A stretch of 64,000 nt of DNA, taken from the NCBI GenBank assembly GCA_020746875.1, contig JAGTJL010000011.1, forward strand, positions 248,001 through 312,000, written 5' to 3'. How positions within the stretch are numbered: the first letter of the stretch is position 1; each line of letters opens with the position of its first letter. Under the pieces are notes generated by a model. That model made no database searches. It worked only from the letters and a program-made list of their open reading frames with translations, and was not told the DNA's origin. The DNA comes from Rhexocercosporidium sp. MPI-PUGE-AT-0058. Lineage: Eukaryota > Ascomycota > Leotiomycetes > Helotiales. This document shows positions 21,983-33,527 of the stretch, in pieces. Made by a program: the position numbers and the translations under genes.

Positions 21983-24072
21983 TTTTTGCGTGTTTTTGTT
22001 TGTTGGTTTGGTTTGACGTTGTGGCTTGTAGGTGGGCGTTGGAAGTGGTTTGATGGTGGGGAGCTGGAGAATGGAATGGAGGTTAGTGTTGGCTTTCTCG
22101 AATACATGTGTCTGAGTTTGTAGGGACGATTAATAGTGAACTTACCACAGTTTACCACTCGGCTCAGTTCTCACAGATAAGTGTGTTTGATTTTCAACAC
22201 AACAAAATGGAAGTCCGTATGTGTGTGCAGATGTGGTCTGGCTGTTGGTCTTGAAGTGGGATATCGATTCTGATATTCGACAGTCGAGGAGAAGTAAGCT
22301 GTGGAATTATCCTTTGAGAGGATGAGCGCTTCTTCTATACACCTGCCAATCCACAGGCACATTCCGGACTTTCTCAGCGTTCCATTTTCCGTCCGAAGTG
22401 AAAGCGGGCTGAGAGGAAGAAACCAATGTGAGGTTGCTGTGCCAGACGCCATTGTCCACCGCCAAGATCCACGGACGCGATATCAGCTGAGCGCGCGTTG
22501 CTGTGCCGTGTCAGATGGGAGCGGAAATGCCCGATCCCTGCTTCGTGTGGAGGACATGGAGGTTGCGTCGCTCTGAGGAGACTCTGATCGGTTTTGCCGT
22601 GATCGTTGTTTTGGGGGGTTTTTTTCTCTTGCTTAAGAAGAGGATGAGTTTGAATGTGGACATTTGTTAGTGTTGGATCTTGGGGGTTAGAGAGTACAGT
22701 ACAGTCCAGGGTGCGGGGAGGGTGCCTGGACCTGTGAGCATGGGGCTGTATGCTGGCATTAGCGAGTTGCTATGCATGAGAGATTGACGTGAAGCAATGA
22801 CGGAAATTTCCGCAAGGGCTTCTATCTATATGGATGGAGTGAATTATATTTGATCGCTTACAAATTATTGATGAAGTGGCTCCTGGCGACATCTGCACTC
22901 TCCTTGGAGCCTGGAGTTGAACGACAAGGTCTTCCGTACGGGAAAGTAGTTGAATTTACAAGGATTAATTGTTCAATAATCATTAGAAACTTTGACACTC
23001 GACTTGATTCGAAGATGTTAAGTTCAGTTGTAAACTGTGTTCGTGTCAATCAGAGGTAACAATTGAAATGGCATTTCCATCTTCCTTGTGCTGTAAGTGA
23101 GTTCATTCAATTACAAACTCTCTCCGTTTCTTGGAAAAGAAAAACGAAAGTATACGAAAGCAAGTTACACTTACACGTGCCACTGAATAACTCCTTCCCA
23201 AAGCAGACGTATGTCCCGGCAGTGAATCATCATCATCCAACATCCACTTCTAGATTACTCGCTCAAATCAAGCCTCGTTTTGAGGAAGAAGCTCGGAATC
23301 AAACCGAGTCTCGATACTCCAGCCGCCACGACACTGCTTAGGACCAAAATGCAGCTGCGTTTCAATTGGAATAGACGACCAGGAAGAACCTTCTGGCTAC
23401 CGGTTCGATGGCCGCGCAAAAAAGGGGGCAAGAATCTGTTGACCTTGGCCAGTCACAGACTTGGCAGCCTCGACTTAGGCGAGATGTTGATGTAAACAAG
23501 GCTGCGGCTTTCACTTTCTACGACCAAAGATTTCGTGACTGCATTTTGTTGAAAAACAGAGAATGATTTTTTTTCCATCGAATTTTCATCGAGGGCACAA
23601 TCGGAAAGTTGTCAGATAGCGAGAAAGCTTTTCCGTGCGCGCTTCCCTTCTCTGTGCTGCTCTCTGTTGCCCCCCTTCTTGTATTTGAAGCCCAGATTTG
23701 CGCTTTGCGCTGCGACTTGCTTTAGCTATAGCTACCTAGTCATTTAAATGACGCGACTACGCGCCTTTTAGATATCGAAGCCTCCATTTCTTGGAAGTCG
23801 GTAAAGACTCGCCGAGTCGCCTTCGAACAACACCTACGACGTATTCACAAAACGAGATCCAGGTATGGAATCCTGCTGGAATTGCTCCATTCACTGACTT
23901 TCTCACCTTTATTTTACTTTTGAAGCTACTGGTAATAAACAATTAGCGAACTCGTCTAGCTGTTCCACTTGTCGCGATATCCTCATCCTCCTCGCGACAA
24001 ATCCAACTTCGACATCACCGATTCGACCCAACCATCAATCCATACACCTCATCCAGATTCAACAACTCCGTG
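21983..24072. other. Spacer, no gene seen
   Basis: Bidirectional upstream region for the DUF4267 gene and the 515-residue protein. Small ORFs (22171-22452 minus, 22301-22576 plus, 23063-23341 plus) have no support. Confidence 0.5.
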
Positions 24073-25620
24073 ATGGGACCCACAATGGAAATTGAGTATC
24101 GCAAGCCCGAACCCATCTTCTATCACGAAGAAAGAGAAGATGCCATCTACCACAGCGAAATCCTCCCCATGACCCTCACCGAGCGCCGCCGCCGTTCGCA
24201 AATCGTGCCACTGATCCTCAAGAATCGCCGCCACCTGAGCGCCGCTGAGCTTGCAGCCGCCGATTACATCCAGATGGGAGATAAGCCACATTTCATGGAG
24301 ACAAAGGTCGGCAACAAGAAGGTTGTCGTACCATTCGCGCGCTACTTTGACCCTGTTCGCATGCAGGAGATTGGTGTTTTTGACAAGCTTGCAGAGATTC
24401 AGCGTATTGCTTTCGGTGTAGACTTCCATCCTAAGCTTGCTCGGATTTCGAAGGCTCACAATTCTTCTCATGAGAAATGCAAAGGCACAACGTACGATTT
24501 AGGTGTGACGGTCCAACCTGGCCACGGCAACGACGGTATCCAACTCGGCGGACTTGCAAAGAGCCATGACTCCGAGATCAAGAGACTCAGTACCTTAGTA
24601 TCTCAAGTCGGCTCCCGTATGATCAAGACAGCCTTCACAAGCCCCACGATGGCCGTCCTGGAACGACGATGGATCATCGACGCATCCCTCACCATTGGAA
24701 GTGAAGACAACCACGAAGTATCCTCCATCCAAATCAACTTCTCGATGCTCAACCAAGATCTCGTCGACGCCATCAAAGAAGTAGGCAAAGTGCACAACGA
24801 CGGCAAAGACGACCGCGCTCGCTTCACAGCCCTCCTCTTCCTCCCCTACTTCCCCAAAGACCACTTCCCCAGCCGCTTCCTCATCACCACCGCCCGTCTC
24901 ACATGCACAGCGTGTCCCTTCTCCGGCGTAGTCTTCACAGGAACACACGCGCACTTCGCAACTGCATCAGGCAAATACGAGTCTGAATACGGCCCCGATT
25001 CTCCATTCCGTTATCGTTGTCCATCTGGCATCCAATACCCTCCCCTCCCGCCCGGAACCAAGTACGGACGCGTGGCCATAGTATCCTACCCGAAACGCAT
25101 CCTCATGCGTCTCAATCCCAGTGCCATGAGACCAGCAGACATGGAAACGGACGCAGCACTAGCACACCACTGCACCGAGCGCAACATGCAGGAGTTCCGC
25201 CTGCGCGTCTACGTCAAGACCCATGCTTCCCTCCTGCACGCCGCGAACACCACTCCCGACTCCCTCATCACCACTTTCTCCTGGCTCAACAACGCAGGCG
25301 AGCGTGAGTACCCGAGTCGCCAACTTGCGATCGATGCGTTGCGCTATGCGGGGCTTGCAGATGATCCTGAGTGGGAGGAGCTGAATGCCGCGGTGGAGAA
25401 GATTGGGTGTGGTGCTAAGTTTCCGAATGAGAAGGGGAAGCCGAAGAAGGGAAGCACGAAGTGTGGCGAGGAGGAGTGGATTGAGGTCGATGCTCCGATG
25501 CCTGATGCGAGAGATGGTATTCCTGGATCGGGGATTGCGTCGTATTCTCATGAGCTTTCTGATAGGGTTGTGGGCGTGAAGATGGAGATGAATAATGATG
25601 TTGTGATGCAGGGGATGTGA
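24073..25620 (+). CDS. Intronless 515-residue protein of unknown function
   Basis: One uninterrupted ORF from the ATG at 24073 (a second ATG at 24085 would remove four residues). I do not recognise the family. The frame is clearly coding: long, C-ending codons through most of its length, and mixed hydrophilic composition without low-complexity. Visible features: no signal peptide or membrane helix; a basic segment ERRRRSQIVPLILKNRRH near residues 38-55; the block IAFGVDFHPKLARISKAHNS; two close cysteines in LTCTACPFSGVVFTG followed by THAHF (about 277-297), then YRCPSGIQYPPLPPG; a Lys/Gly-rich stretch (KGKPKKGSTKCGEEEW) near 455-470. The His/Cys-rich middle could bind metal but that is a guess. 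No neighbour suggests a pathway. Confidence 0.85.
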   Translation: MGPTMEIEYRKPEPIFYHEEREDAIYHSEILPMTLTERRRRSQIVPLILKNRRHLSAAELAAADYIQMGDKPHFMETKVGNKKVVVPFARYFDPVRMQEIGVFDKLAEIQRIAFGVDFHPKLARISKAHNSSHEKCKGTTYDLGVTVQPGHGNDGIQLGGLAKSHDSEIKRLSTLVSQVGSRMIKTAFTSPTMAVLERRWIIDASLTIGSEDNHEVSSIQINFSMLNQDLVDAIKEVGKVHNDGKDDRARFTALLFLPYFPKDHFPSRFLITTARLTCTACPFSGVVFTGTHAHFATASGKYESEYGPDSPFRYRCPSGIQYPPLPPGTKYGRVAIVSYPKRILMRLNPSAMRPADMETDAALAHHCTERNMQEFRLRVYVKTHASLLHAANTTPDSLITTFSWLNNAGEREYPSRQLAIDALRYAGLADDPEWEELNAAVEKIGCGAKFPNEKGKPKKGSTKCGEEEWIEVDAPMPDARDGIPGSGIASYSHELSDRVVGVKMEMNNDVVMQGM

Positions 25621-26143
25621 AGTTTGGGACTCGATTGGAGGGATGTTGGTTTCATTTGAAGTTGATGGTTGATATCTCATAAAACAGAAAAAGCAACGCT
25701 TTTTAGAACAAGTGTATGATAGGAATGGAAGAACGGGTAAGGGAAAGGTCGGAATCCCCAAGCATGATGCCTTTTATTCTTTTTGATCCATTTGAGGCCT
25801 TTCGAAGGGTACGTTGATCTTCAACGGAGAACGACAGTTGCTAGCGCAATAGACATATGAACAAAGAATGAGCACTGAATGCATTTACTCACATTGTAAT
25901 GATTGTTAAGCTTTTATACACTAAGCTTTGATAAGACAAGTTTGAAGCATCTCCCTTTTGATAGTCAGCCTTCAAAGATGTCATTTCGAGAACCATGAAT
26001 CGAAACCTCAATAGTATTAATTCAGTGCTATGTCCTGTTATGAGCTTCCATGCGAATGTACAAATGCAGCGTACACGCACGCATCATTCCACAAACAATA
26101 AACTCCCAAAATGGTATTCATCTGCCAGTCATCCAGGATTCCC
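25621..26143. other. Spacer between convergent genes
   Basis: 3' regions of the 515-residue gene and the dehydrogenase. No gene seen. Confidence 0.5.
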
Positions 26144-27270
26144 TTAGCCATCAAGTCCTTCCAACAGACCTCTCTCCTTCAACTTCAGCTCCTCGCCAAC
26201 AAAATCCCAAACCTTCTTCCGGCATCCTGGGTCTTTAGTCTGTGGCATCGGCTTCGCCTTCCATATCCTGTTCGCAAACGTCGCTCCACCTGCTGAACGC
26301 TCTAGACTCCATTCCGGCGAGGTCGCCGCATTGATAATAGCAAGACTTCCCTGCTGTGAAGTAATACCAACAATGTGCATCAGTACCGAAGCAACCCTGA
26401 CAAATACATCTGTGTCAGGACTTCCCCAGATATTCGTGATCGTATAACCTGGATGAACGCCATGGACGACAATGTGGTCATACTTGTCATTCTTTGCCAT
26501 GCGAGCTTGAAGCTCAGTGAGCCAGGTCTGGAAATACAACTTGTTGTTGGGATAGGACGCTGTTCCGTTATTGGCATTGGTGAGATCGAAGGTCCCGATG
26601 TATTGCATGTTGGACGTTGTGCAGATGATCCGGGGTGCCGGGGCTCGTGCCAGAGATGGCAGCAAAATCAATGTCAACAGAACGTGGGATATGAAGTTGA
26701 CCTGTGATGAAATCAGTACCGGCTCTTATAGGATAGGAAATGTCAAGAAACACTCACCTGATGAAGCATCTCAAACCCATCAGTGGTAAGTCTCGGTTTC
26801 CCGCTATTCCCCCCGCCTGTCCCAGCGTTGTTGGCCAAGATATCCAACGGCCGATCCGTCTTGAGCCAACGTTTTCCAAAAGCCTCAACACTAGCAAAGT
26901 CGCTCATGTCACACTCCCACCACTCAAACGTCGTATTCTCATGCCCAGCAGCTTTGGCAGCCGTTTGGAGCTCCTGGATGACAGCGTCTGGCTGCGGTTC
27001 ACGAGGCGGCGGGTTTGGCCGGCAGCCCAGGACAATATTCGCACCCCATTTCGCGAACTGCAATGCGGATTCTCTACCAATTCCGCTATTGCCTCCTGTG
27101 ATGATGATCCATTTCCCACGCAGATCCGCGTCTGGAACTGATAGCTGTCGATTGTTGATCCCTTGGAAAAATTGCCAGGTGGCCCAAAGCGGGAAAGGTT
27201 TTGGGGGCTGGTCACCCATTTTAGGTAATCCTGCAATCTCTTGTGTGGTGATTTTGCGACTGATGAACAC
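26144..27270 (-). CDS. Short-chain dehydrogenase/reductase
   Basis: Two exons, 26758-27270 and 26144-26701, joined by a 56-nt intron (GTGAGT...CACAG) in phase 0. The ATG at 27270 gives 356 residues; the one at 27219 (MGDQPPKPFPLWATWQF) gives 339 and may be the real start. Classical SDR features: the NAD(P) loop TGGNSGIGRE, NNAG, the serine in ICTTSNMQY and the catalytic pair in YPNNK. The substrate-binding C-terminal part runs to a Leu/Glu-rich tail. Fungal relatives are often annotated as retinol dehydrogenase or TIC32-like; the natural substrate is not predictable. It is about 4 kb from the P450 but separated from it by two unrelated genes, so shared function is not implied. Confidence 0.88.
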
Positions 27271-28006
27271 AGATTGTTCTTTTCAGGAATAGGATGACAC
27301 CAGGGAGAACGGGAAGTATAACCCGGGTTTCTGGGGATAACGGGGTCTTTGTGGTCTCTGTACAGTAGCTACTCTATTTATGCAGCGGATGGGGCACGGG
27401 TGCGGGGTAATAGAAACGCAACACTTGGCCCTAGCCACGCCCTATCACGGTTCACTGGCGCTGTGCCTGCTGTCTCACTCCTGTAAACTTGATTCAAAGA
27501 TACTTTCGGCATGAAGCACCCTAAAACAATCGGTGGGTCGGAAGTTAAGGTCAGTAAAACTCTTGCAAACATGGTAGACGAAGACCTTGCGTATGCTTTC
27601 GGTAGAGAAACTTCCGTATCAACAATGCCAGACAGCTAAAACCTCCTCGGCTGCTCGGAGTGACTAAGCGTCCGTTTCCTATGCCCGGCGGCGCATGCCT
27701 TTAAGGGTTTTCAGATGTCTGCTCGGATTCAAGTACGAGGACTAGGCAGACAAGAAGTCTCCGCAATTCTTTTGCTTCTCACAAGGGATTTACGGTGTTT
27801 CCTGCTTCTGGCTTTGACATATTGACCGATGATGGATGTGCAAATGTACGTCTCGGCTGCCTCCGAAGTGACTCAGCTGAATGATCCGAGCATGACAGCT
27901 GGCATTCAGCACGAGGGGCTGAAAATAATCAGCTTCATCTAGAGCTTCCAGCTTCCTCTGTAGGAAGCAGAACCAACAACCAACCTGCCACTCAAAATCT
28001 AAAGGT
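27271..28006. other. Spacer between divergent genes
   Basis: Upstream regions of the dehydrogenase and the F-box gene. No gene seen. Confidence 0.5.
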
Positions 28007-29789
28007 ATGGCTGTTACTCTCCCGATAGACCTGCTTTATGCGATTGGCGATGCCATAAGGTCGAGGTGCACTCTCGCAGCGCTCTGCAGAGTCTCGAAAG
28101 ATTTCAATCGTCTCTTCACGCCGATTCTGTACGCGAGCATACGCGTCCAAGACTGCGAGTTCCAGCCTCTCCTTGAAAGAATCTCGGGTCTTTCCTCGGA
28201 ATCTCACCTCAGATTCACAAAGACTCTGCAAATTGGACGAAATATACCCCGCCTTCCGTTTCTGGCAAGTGGGGTTGACGTCGACACATGTATAGAGAAG
28301 ATGCCGGACTTGGTATCCTTAAAGTATTTGCATTCAACTTGACGTATCTGAAGGCAAGACACGATGCTGATCAGTTTACAGGGTCACAAATTCCGTTGGA
28401 GAACTGGACCTTTCTGGCGAAGGCCGTCATGCCCTTGACACTCTTGCCAAACGAGGTACCTTGCGAGACTTGATCCTCGTAGCATCTAGAAGAGAAAAAT
28501 TCCCTACTCTCAAGACGGTCTTCACAAATCTGCGCACACTGTCATTGCATGGGCCTGTCACGGAGAGACGCAGATCGTCATATTGACATTGCTGGAGTAT
28601 TACTCGCGTCTCCTTACCTGAGGCATCTTGGTCTGTCTAATGGTTTCCGGGATGAGGGCAGCCAGATGGATCTCCACCGAGTTATACTAGAATATTCCGA
28701 CAGGAGAATTGAGCGCAAAATCCCGTTACTTGAAATCGAAGAACTGGATCTGGGAGCCGGATTCTTGCCCACGGATGTTCAGGATTTATTTACAGGCAAA
28801 CACACTGACTACCTGCCGCAATTGACTGATCTCAGTTATCTAGCATCTCTCCGGCTAAGAAATCGAGCATACAACGAAGAAGAGCATGTTTACGTCTATG
28901 TTCCAGTCCTTCACGCTGCAGTAAACTTGAAGCACATCGAAGTGCAGGTACTGAGTCTCGATATCGGCCATCTCCTAAACTACCTCTGTAGTGTTGCCCC
29001 TGGAAGCCTAACCTCTCTCGCGTTTGTTGGGTTGAACTACCCATACGACAGATTATTTAAAGAAATTAAATCGCTCGTATCTCCGGCACCTCACCTCGGC
29101 CACAGTTGGTGGACTTTATCTTTTACCGAAACGTCGACATTGGAAGGTAATCACTATATGAAGGACTTCATTATGCACTGTCCAGATCTGCAGTATCTCG
29201 CATGTCCAATGCATCACTCCAACCTCGAGCTGTTCAAAACACACATGCCACGCTTGATGCGCCTCCACACCCTCATCATCACGAAAGGAAACTTTCCTGA
29301 CCACGTCCCAACTACAGTGAATGTGAGCGCACAACTCAATGCCCGGGACAAAGCGAAAGAAGCCGGAGAGACGAACTGGCAGCCTTTCTCAGCACATCCT
29401 GAGATCAGTCGAGTGAGTGAGGACGGACGAGAGCAGGCCAAAGATCGAGCGCGGGAGAGGGGAGAGAAGATACGGAAAGGGATTGCAGAGGACTTGTTTA
29501 AGTTGAGTCGGGAAATCTGGCTTTCGAGGCCGGGGAGGTATAAAGGGGAACCGTTGAAGTATGTAGGGTTGGGGTATCGTGTTTACAGATGGGTCTTGCC
29601 TGGGCCGGGAGAAGCAACTGGGGACAACCAGTGGGAAAGGAGAGTTGAGCGGCTTTCCCTTGACGAGGCGCGCACATTCAAGGAAGTTGAGAGAGCTTTG
29701 CAGTAAGCGTAACCTCTTTCTTTTTGGGAAGTCATACTCGAAAATGCTAATGTTTTGTCGTTGACAGGGTCTCCCCCGATACACCATGA
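28007..29789 (+). CDS. F-box/leucine-rich-repeat-like protein, frame uncertain near 28560
   Basis: Exon 1 is 28007-28323 and starts with an F-box-like segment (VTLPIDLLYAIGDAIRSR...LAALCRVSKDFNRLFTPILY). Intron 28324-28381 (GTATTT...TTACAG) joins in phase to a leucine-rich stretch (RDLILVASRREKF, TNLRTLSLHG) that hits a stop at 28584. The rest of the protein, starting DIAGVLLASPYLRHLGLS, is in the next frame and runs to 29702. A final intron 29703-29767 (GTAAGC...TTGACAG) adds VSPDTP and a stop at 29787-29789. The frame change is either a one-base lesion between about 28557 and 28580 or avoided by a 118-nt intron (28456-28573, GTACCT...CGCAG) that would discard the leucine-rich part. F-box proteins recruit substrates to SCF ubiquitin ligases. 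Confidence 0.65.
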
Positions 29790-30499
29790 TGGAAGCGGAG
29801 CTCCAGCGACTCGATGCCTGGAAGTATTTAGCAAGCGCTGAGCTGAAGTTAAGCGAGCAGCAGTACCTGTCCAAATTGCTCGCTGGCCGGTGCTGGGTAC
29901 CTATCCGCCTACCTAGACCTGATCAGCTGAGACTTGGTCACGACCAAATGTCTCCCATCTCAAAATGATAGAATAAATTCGCAGCACCAGAAACTCTCAA
30001 AGTTCCAATAGATGCGTAGGGCTGACTCCCATGAAGGCCTCTACGTCCACCAATCCAATGCCGCGACGGGATTTAATGCAAGTCATCCAACAACCAACCA
30101 ATAACAAATCACCACCTTCACCACCACCGTCATGATCATACGTTCCTGCATCTATGGCGTGTTCATGACAAAATTCGCAAACGACGTCTCTAACGTCTCT
30201 AACGTCTCCGTGGGATTTGGGTTCGCGAAGTATTCGGAGGCATGCGGCTTAGAAGTCCTGGCCGGGTATCGAACGGGTGTTGGCAAACCCCGCGGTCATC
30301 TGGCCTTGGGGAGCAAAGCCCGCCATAGAAACTGCCATGTATATATGGATGAGAATATCTACAATTGAACTATTTATTGGTGCCATACCATCATCGATAC
30401 TCATCAAGCAACTACAATTCAAGCATAGATTTTCCAGCTTGACATTTTTTTGTCCAAGAAAAATACATTCTCGGCAAATACCTCTAAATCAAAACAATC
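29790..30499. other. Spacer
   Basis: Contains three copies of a nine-base unit (CTAACGTCT) at about 30187-30212. No gene seen. Confidence 0.5.
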
Positions 30500-30846
30500 A
30501 TGTCCGCCCCCAGAAGCCGCATCCTCACTTCCCTCGCCCGTACACAATTCCGCAGACAGACACCACACATCCAAACTTTCGGACGGAGAGCATACAGCAT
30601 GTCTGAATTCCAAGCGTTGCCATCGAAGATCATAGAAGGTGCGAGGGGAGACTGGTGGGTTCAGGGAAGGAGGATTGTCAATGGTCTTCAGCTGTGAGTA
30701 GCCAGATTGAAATTTTATTTTATGAGTAGTTGGTTTGGAGAAATGCTGACGGGTGATGGTATAGATATGTACCGATTGTGACGTGTCTGATGTTTTGGCC
30801 GTATGCGGCGGCGCCGATCATGCAGAAGGTTATGACGGATTTGTGA
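30500..30846 (+). CDS. Small mitochondrial-type membrane protein (91 residues)
   Basis: Exons 30500-30693 and 30765-30846, intron GTGAGT...GGTATAG, joined in phase 2 to give 91 residues. The first 35 residues (MSAPRSRILTSLARTQFRRQ...) are rich in Arg/Ser/Thr and free of acidic residues, like a mitochondrial presequence. The mature part has GARGDWWVQGRRIVNGLQL, then a short hydrophobic helix across the intron (YVPIVTCLMFWPYAAAPIM) and the tail QKVMTDL. Size and layout resemble accessory subunits of inner-membrane complexes, but I cannot match it to a named one. The split of the hydrophobic helix by a clean intron argues strongly that this is a real gene. Confidence 0.65.
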
Positions 30847-31332
30847 TTGGCGGGGTTGAGATCGAGGAGCAATAATTTGTGTAAATTTGGGAAGGTGCAT
30901 TACGCGGCGTTGGGTTCTTTTATAGAGAGAGGAAAACGGGATCGCGGGAAGAGGTGGTGGTTTAGGTCGACATTGAACTGCTGGAGAGACAAAATCGGGG
31001 GGGGGGAGGGTGGGCTTGGTTTCAATCTTCGACACACTTGTGTTTGTTTCGAAACAGACTCAATCAAGTAGAAAAAAATGGTAGAATACAAGCAGTCATT
31101 CAAGCTAAATCACAAGCGCCATCTTGAGAATCGGACATCGGGTTGAGCGCGGCCGCTCAGTCACTGCTATAGGGGTCATTTTCAAACAAAAAATTGCGAG
31201 GCTCCTGAACCGACGTGTACTACTACTGGACTTCATTGGCATCACCAAAATCAAGTGTCATGTATACCCAAGCGCCGAAAACCAAAGTTACACTCTATCA
31301 TATATATATTTACCAAACTTGAAATGAAGCGA
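30847..31332. other. Spacer between convergent genes
   Basis: No gene seen; contains a G run near 30998-31007. Confidence 0.5.
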
Positions 31333-33053
31333 TTATATCTTGCGCCTCTTGATGGAGATTGTCGCTTTCATCGGCGGCAAAATAGACCCAGCAAGGAAAA
31401 TGTTAGCAGGTCGGGTGTCGAATGGCTTGACGTCGTAATTCAAAATGATGTACGCCAACAGCAACTTCATTTCCGTGGCAGCGAAGAAACGTCCAGGGCA
31501 GGCATGTCTCCCATGGCCAAATGAAAGAAAGGTGTCGGATGTAGTGACTGTTGACAAGTTCTTTGCTTCCAGAACCTTGGCAAGATCCTCCTTATTCAAT
31601 GCCCCATGAGTTTCTGATGACTTGGCAGCACGTGCTCGGACACGGGAGAATCGAAAGGCATCGTAGGTCGAGGCGTTCTCGTAGACACTGTTGTCGTGGT
31701 GGATGGAGTAGGTGGAAGTCCCGATTCTGGTTCCTTGTGAGAGATGCAGACCATCGTTCATGGTGACTCCCTTCGGATCAACTACAACCCGATCCATACC
31801 ATGACTCATGAACGTGGATATCCGTAAGCTTTCCCTCAAAGCACTATCCGTCTTGATTAGTTTAGCCACAGCGACTTTGTCCCATTTGCCGTTGTTTTCT
31901 GCCAGCACAGTCTCAATCTCTTCTCGAAGCTCCTTGACATCCTCAGCAGCTGTTGGAGAAGAGAACAAATCGAACAGAACATTCGTTGCTGTGAACGTCG
32001 ACGTGTGAATAGCAGCAAAGTTGACAACCATCAACCTCTTGACTATCTTCTCGGGTGCCCGCTCGGCAGGATCGGGATGGTCAGCGACTTGTTTGAGATA
32101 CCAGCCAGTGAAATCATTCCACTGCACTTTCTCACCAGTGGCCTTGGCAGCATCTAGTTCCGAAATCCGCCCTCGTATGAACGGAAGGAGATATCTAGAC
32201 GCTTTGTAGAGATGCCACCTGTTGGGGAGAAGTGGGATCCATGATAGGAAAGGTTTGAGGATTCGCGGTATCAATCGAAGAAGTGCTGCACTGATTGGAA
32301 TGTCTTGGGAAAACCCTCCAGCATTATTCAGATAGTCATCGTTCCGACCTGCCAGAGTCAGTTCTATGTCTTATTTTGTCACAATGAATACATACACAAT
32401 GGAAGCCCAACGAATACCCTATTGGATGTCCTAGCTACGATCTTCAACATCGTAGAGAACACCACAACTTCCGACCACTTCTCTGTATCTTTTCCCCATA
32501 ATTCATCAACTCCAACGTTCAGCTCTTCCTCTATGTCTGGTATCAAGACTCCTAGATATCTTGTCAAATCTCTTCGGATAACAAGGTCATGTATTGGGTT
32601 TCTGGCTAGCGTCGAATCGAGGAAGGTGTAGTCCGATTGTAGGACTTCACGCTGCATCTCATTCGCATTGAGAATATGGTCTGCCTGGTCGGTAATCCAT
32701 TTGACCTGCGAGACTGGCACTAGCACCATCGACTGGTCGAAACCAGGAAGTACAAAATTGAGGCCAGATTTGGAGTACTAATGGTTCTATCAGCATTGGG
32801 CGAGGTCGTGTGGCTGGCGGCATACCTTGCGATATCCAGATTCAATTGTCTCCAGCATGCTACCCAGACTTGCTAACCTCGTTCGTAGATCGGATAGGAA
32901 GCCATGTTGTTGACCAACCCAAGGCAGACCAGATGGGACATCACCAGCGTAATTGAACTTCGAGACTGTAACGAAGCCCGCTGCTATCAAGGCTGCCACT
33001 CCAGCAAGAATGATATAAAGCTGTTCCAATGTCATTTCTGTAATCAAGCGCAA
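31333..33053 (-). CDS. Cytochrome P450 monooxygenase
   Basis: Three minus-strand exons, 32826-33053, 32396-32777, 31333-32348, all in phase, 541 residues. An N-terminal membrane anchor (LYIILAGVAALIAAGFVTV) is followed by a proline-containing turn (GDVPSGLPWVG). The haem motif is FGHGRHACPG with the cysteine ligand at about residue 487; ExxR of the K helix is ERESLR-type, seen as ALRESLR (Glu376, Arg379). In the I helix the usual acidic residue before the conserved Thr is replaced by His (AAIHTS), typical of the fungal group often annotated as ent-kaurene oxidase-like. It would sit in the endoplasmic reticulum and hydroxylate a hydrophobic substrate with P450 reductase. It is transcribed away from the ABC transporter; the transposon nest lies 0.39 kb upstream of its start. 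Confidence 0.94.
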
Positions 33054-33443
33054 AGAAATGAAGCTAGAATGAGCTATTCAAGTGATCGTGGAGTGCAAAG
33101 GTTCTGGGGAAGGACAGTTTCATAACGGTCTCGTATATCCAAGCTCCCCGCTTTTCACCCACCGGTTGCCACAGGGGCATTTATCTGGGCGCGATTGCAG
33201 CACGGAAGTAACCTTGTCCGAACATGGTGCTGGGGTATGACTGCTGTCGTGATGTAGCGATTGGTGGGTGTAACGTACACATGCTGTTAGGCATGGATGT
33301 TTCTTGTGGGTGTACCAATCACAGCCCTGAAATATAGCGAGCGCTGACACTGTAAGCCTCTGGCGATATTATCCAACCGATTGGATGCGAGAATACGAGA
33401 ATGCGAGAGTGATAATCTGCACTGCTTCTTCTTTCTAGAGTCA
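33054..33443. promoter_or_regulatory. Remaining upstream region of the P450 gene
   Basis: About 390 bp between the P450 start and the transposon end. Inferred promoter; no TATA box or named binding site is evident. Confidence 0.4.
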
Positions 33444-33445
33444 TA
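33444..33445. repeat. TA target-site duplication, left copy
   Basis: TA immediately outside the left terminal inverted repeat; matched by TA at 44544-44545. Confidence 0.75.
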
Positions 33446-33527
33446 GTCAGTGCGCCTCTTGTAATTCTGCAAGCTTTCGCTTTCAGTCAGGGAATTCAAG
33501 TGTCACAGGAAAGTAAGTGCTACAGCC
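33446..33527 (+). repeat. Left terminal inverted repeat of the DNA transposon
   Basis: Begins GTCAGTGCGCCTC and is the reverse complement of 44462-44543 with nine mismatches in 82 positions. Confidence 0.9.

Noticed and set aside
24595..24954. 119-codon minus ORF
   Set aside because: Acidic shadow of the 515-residue gene on the other strand.
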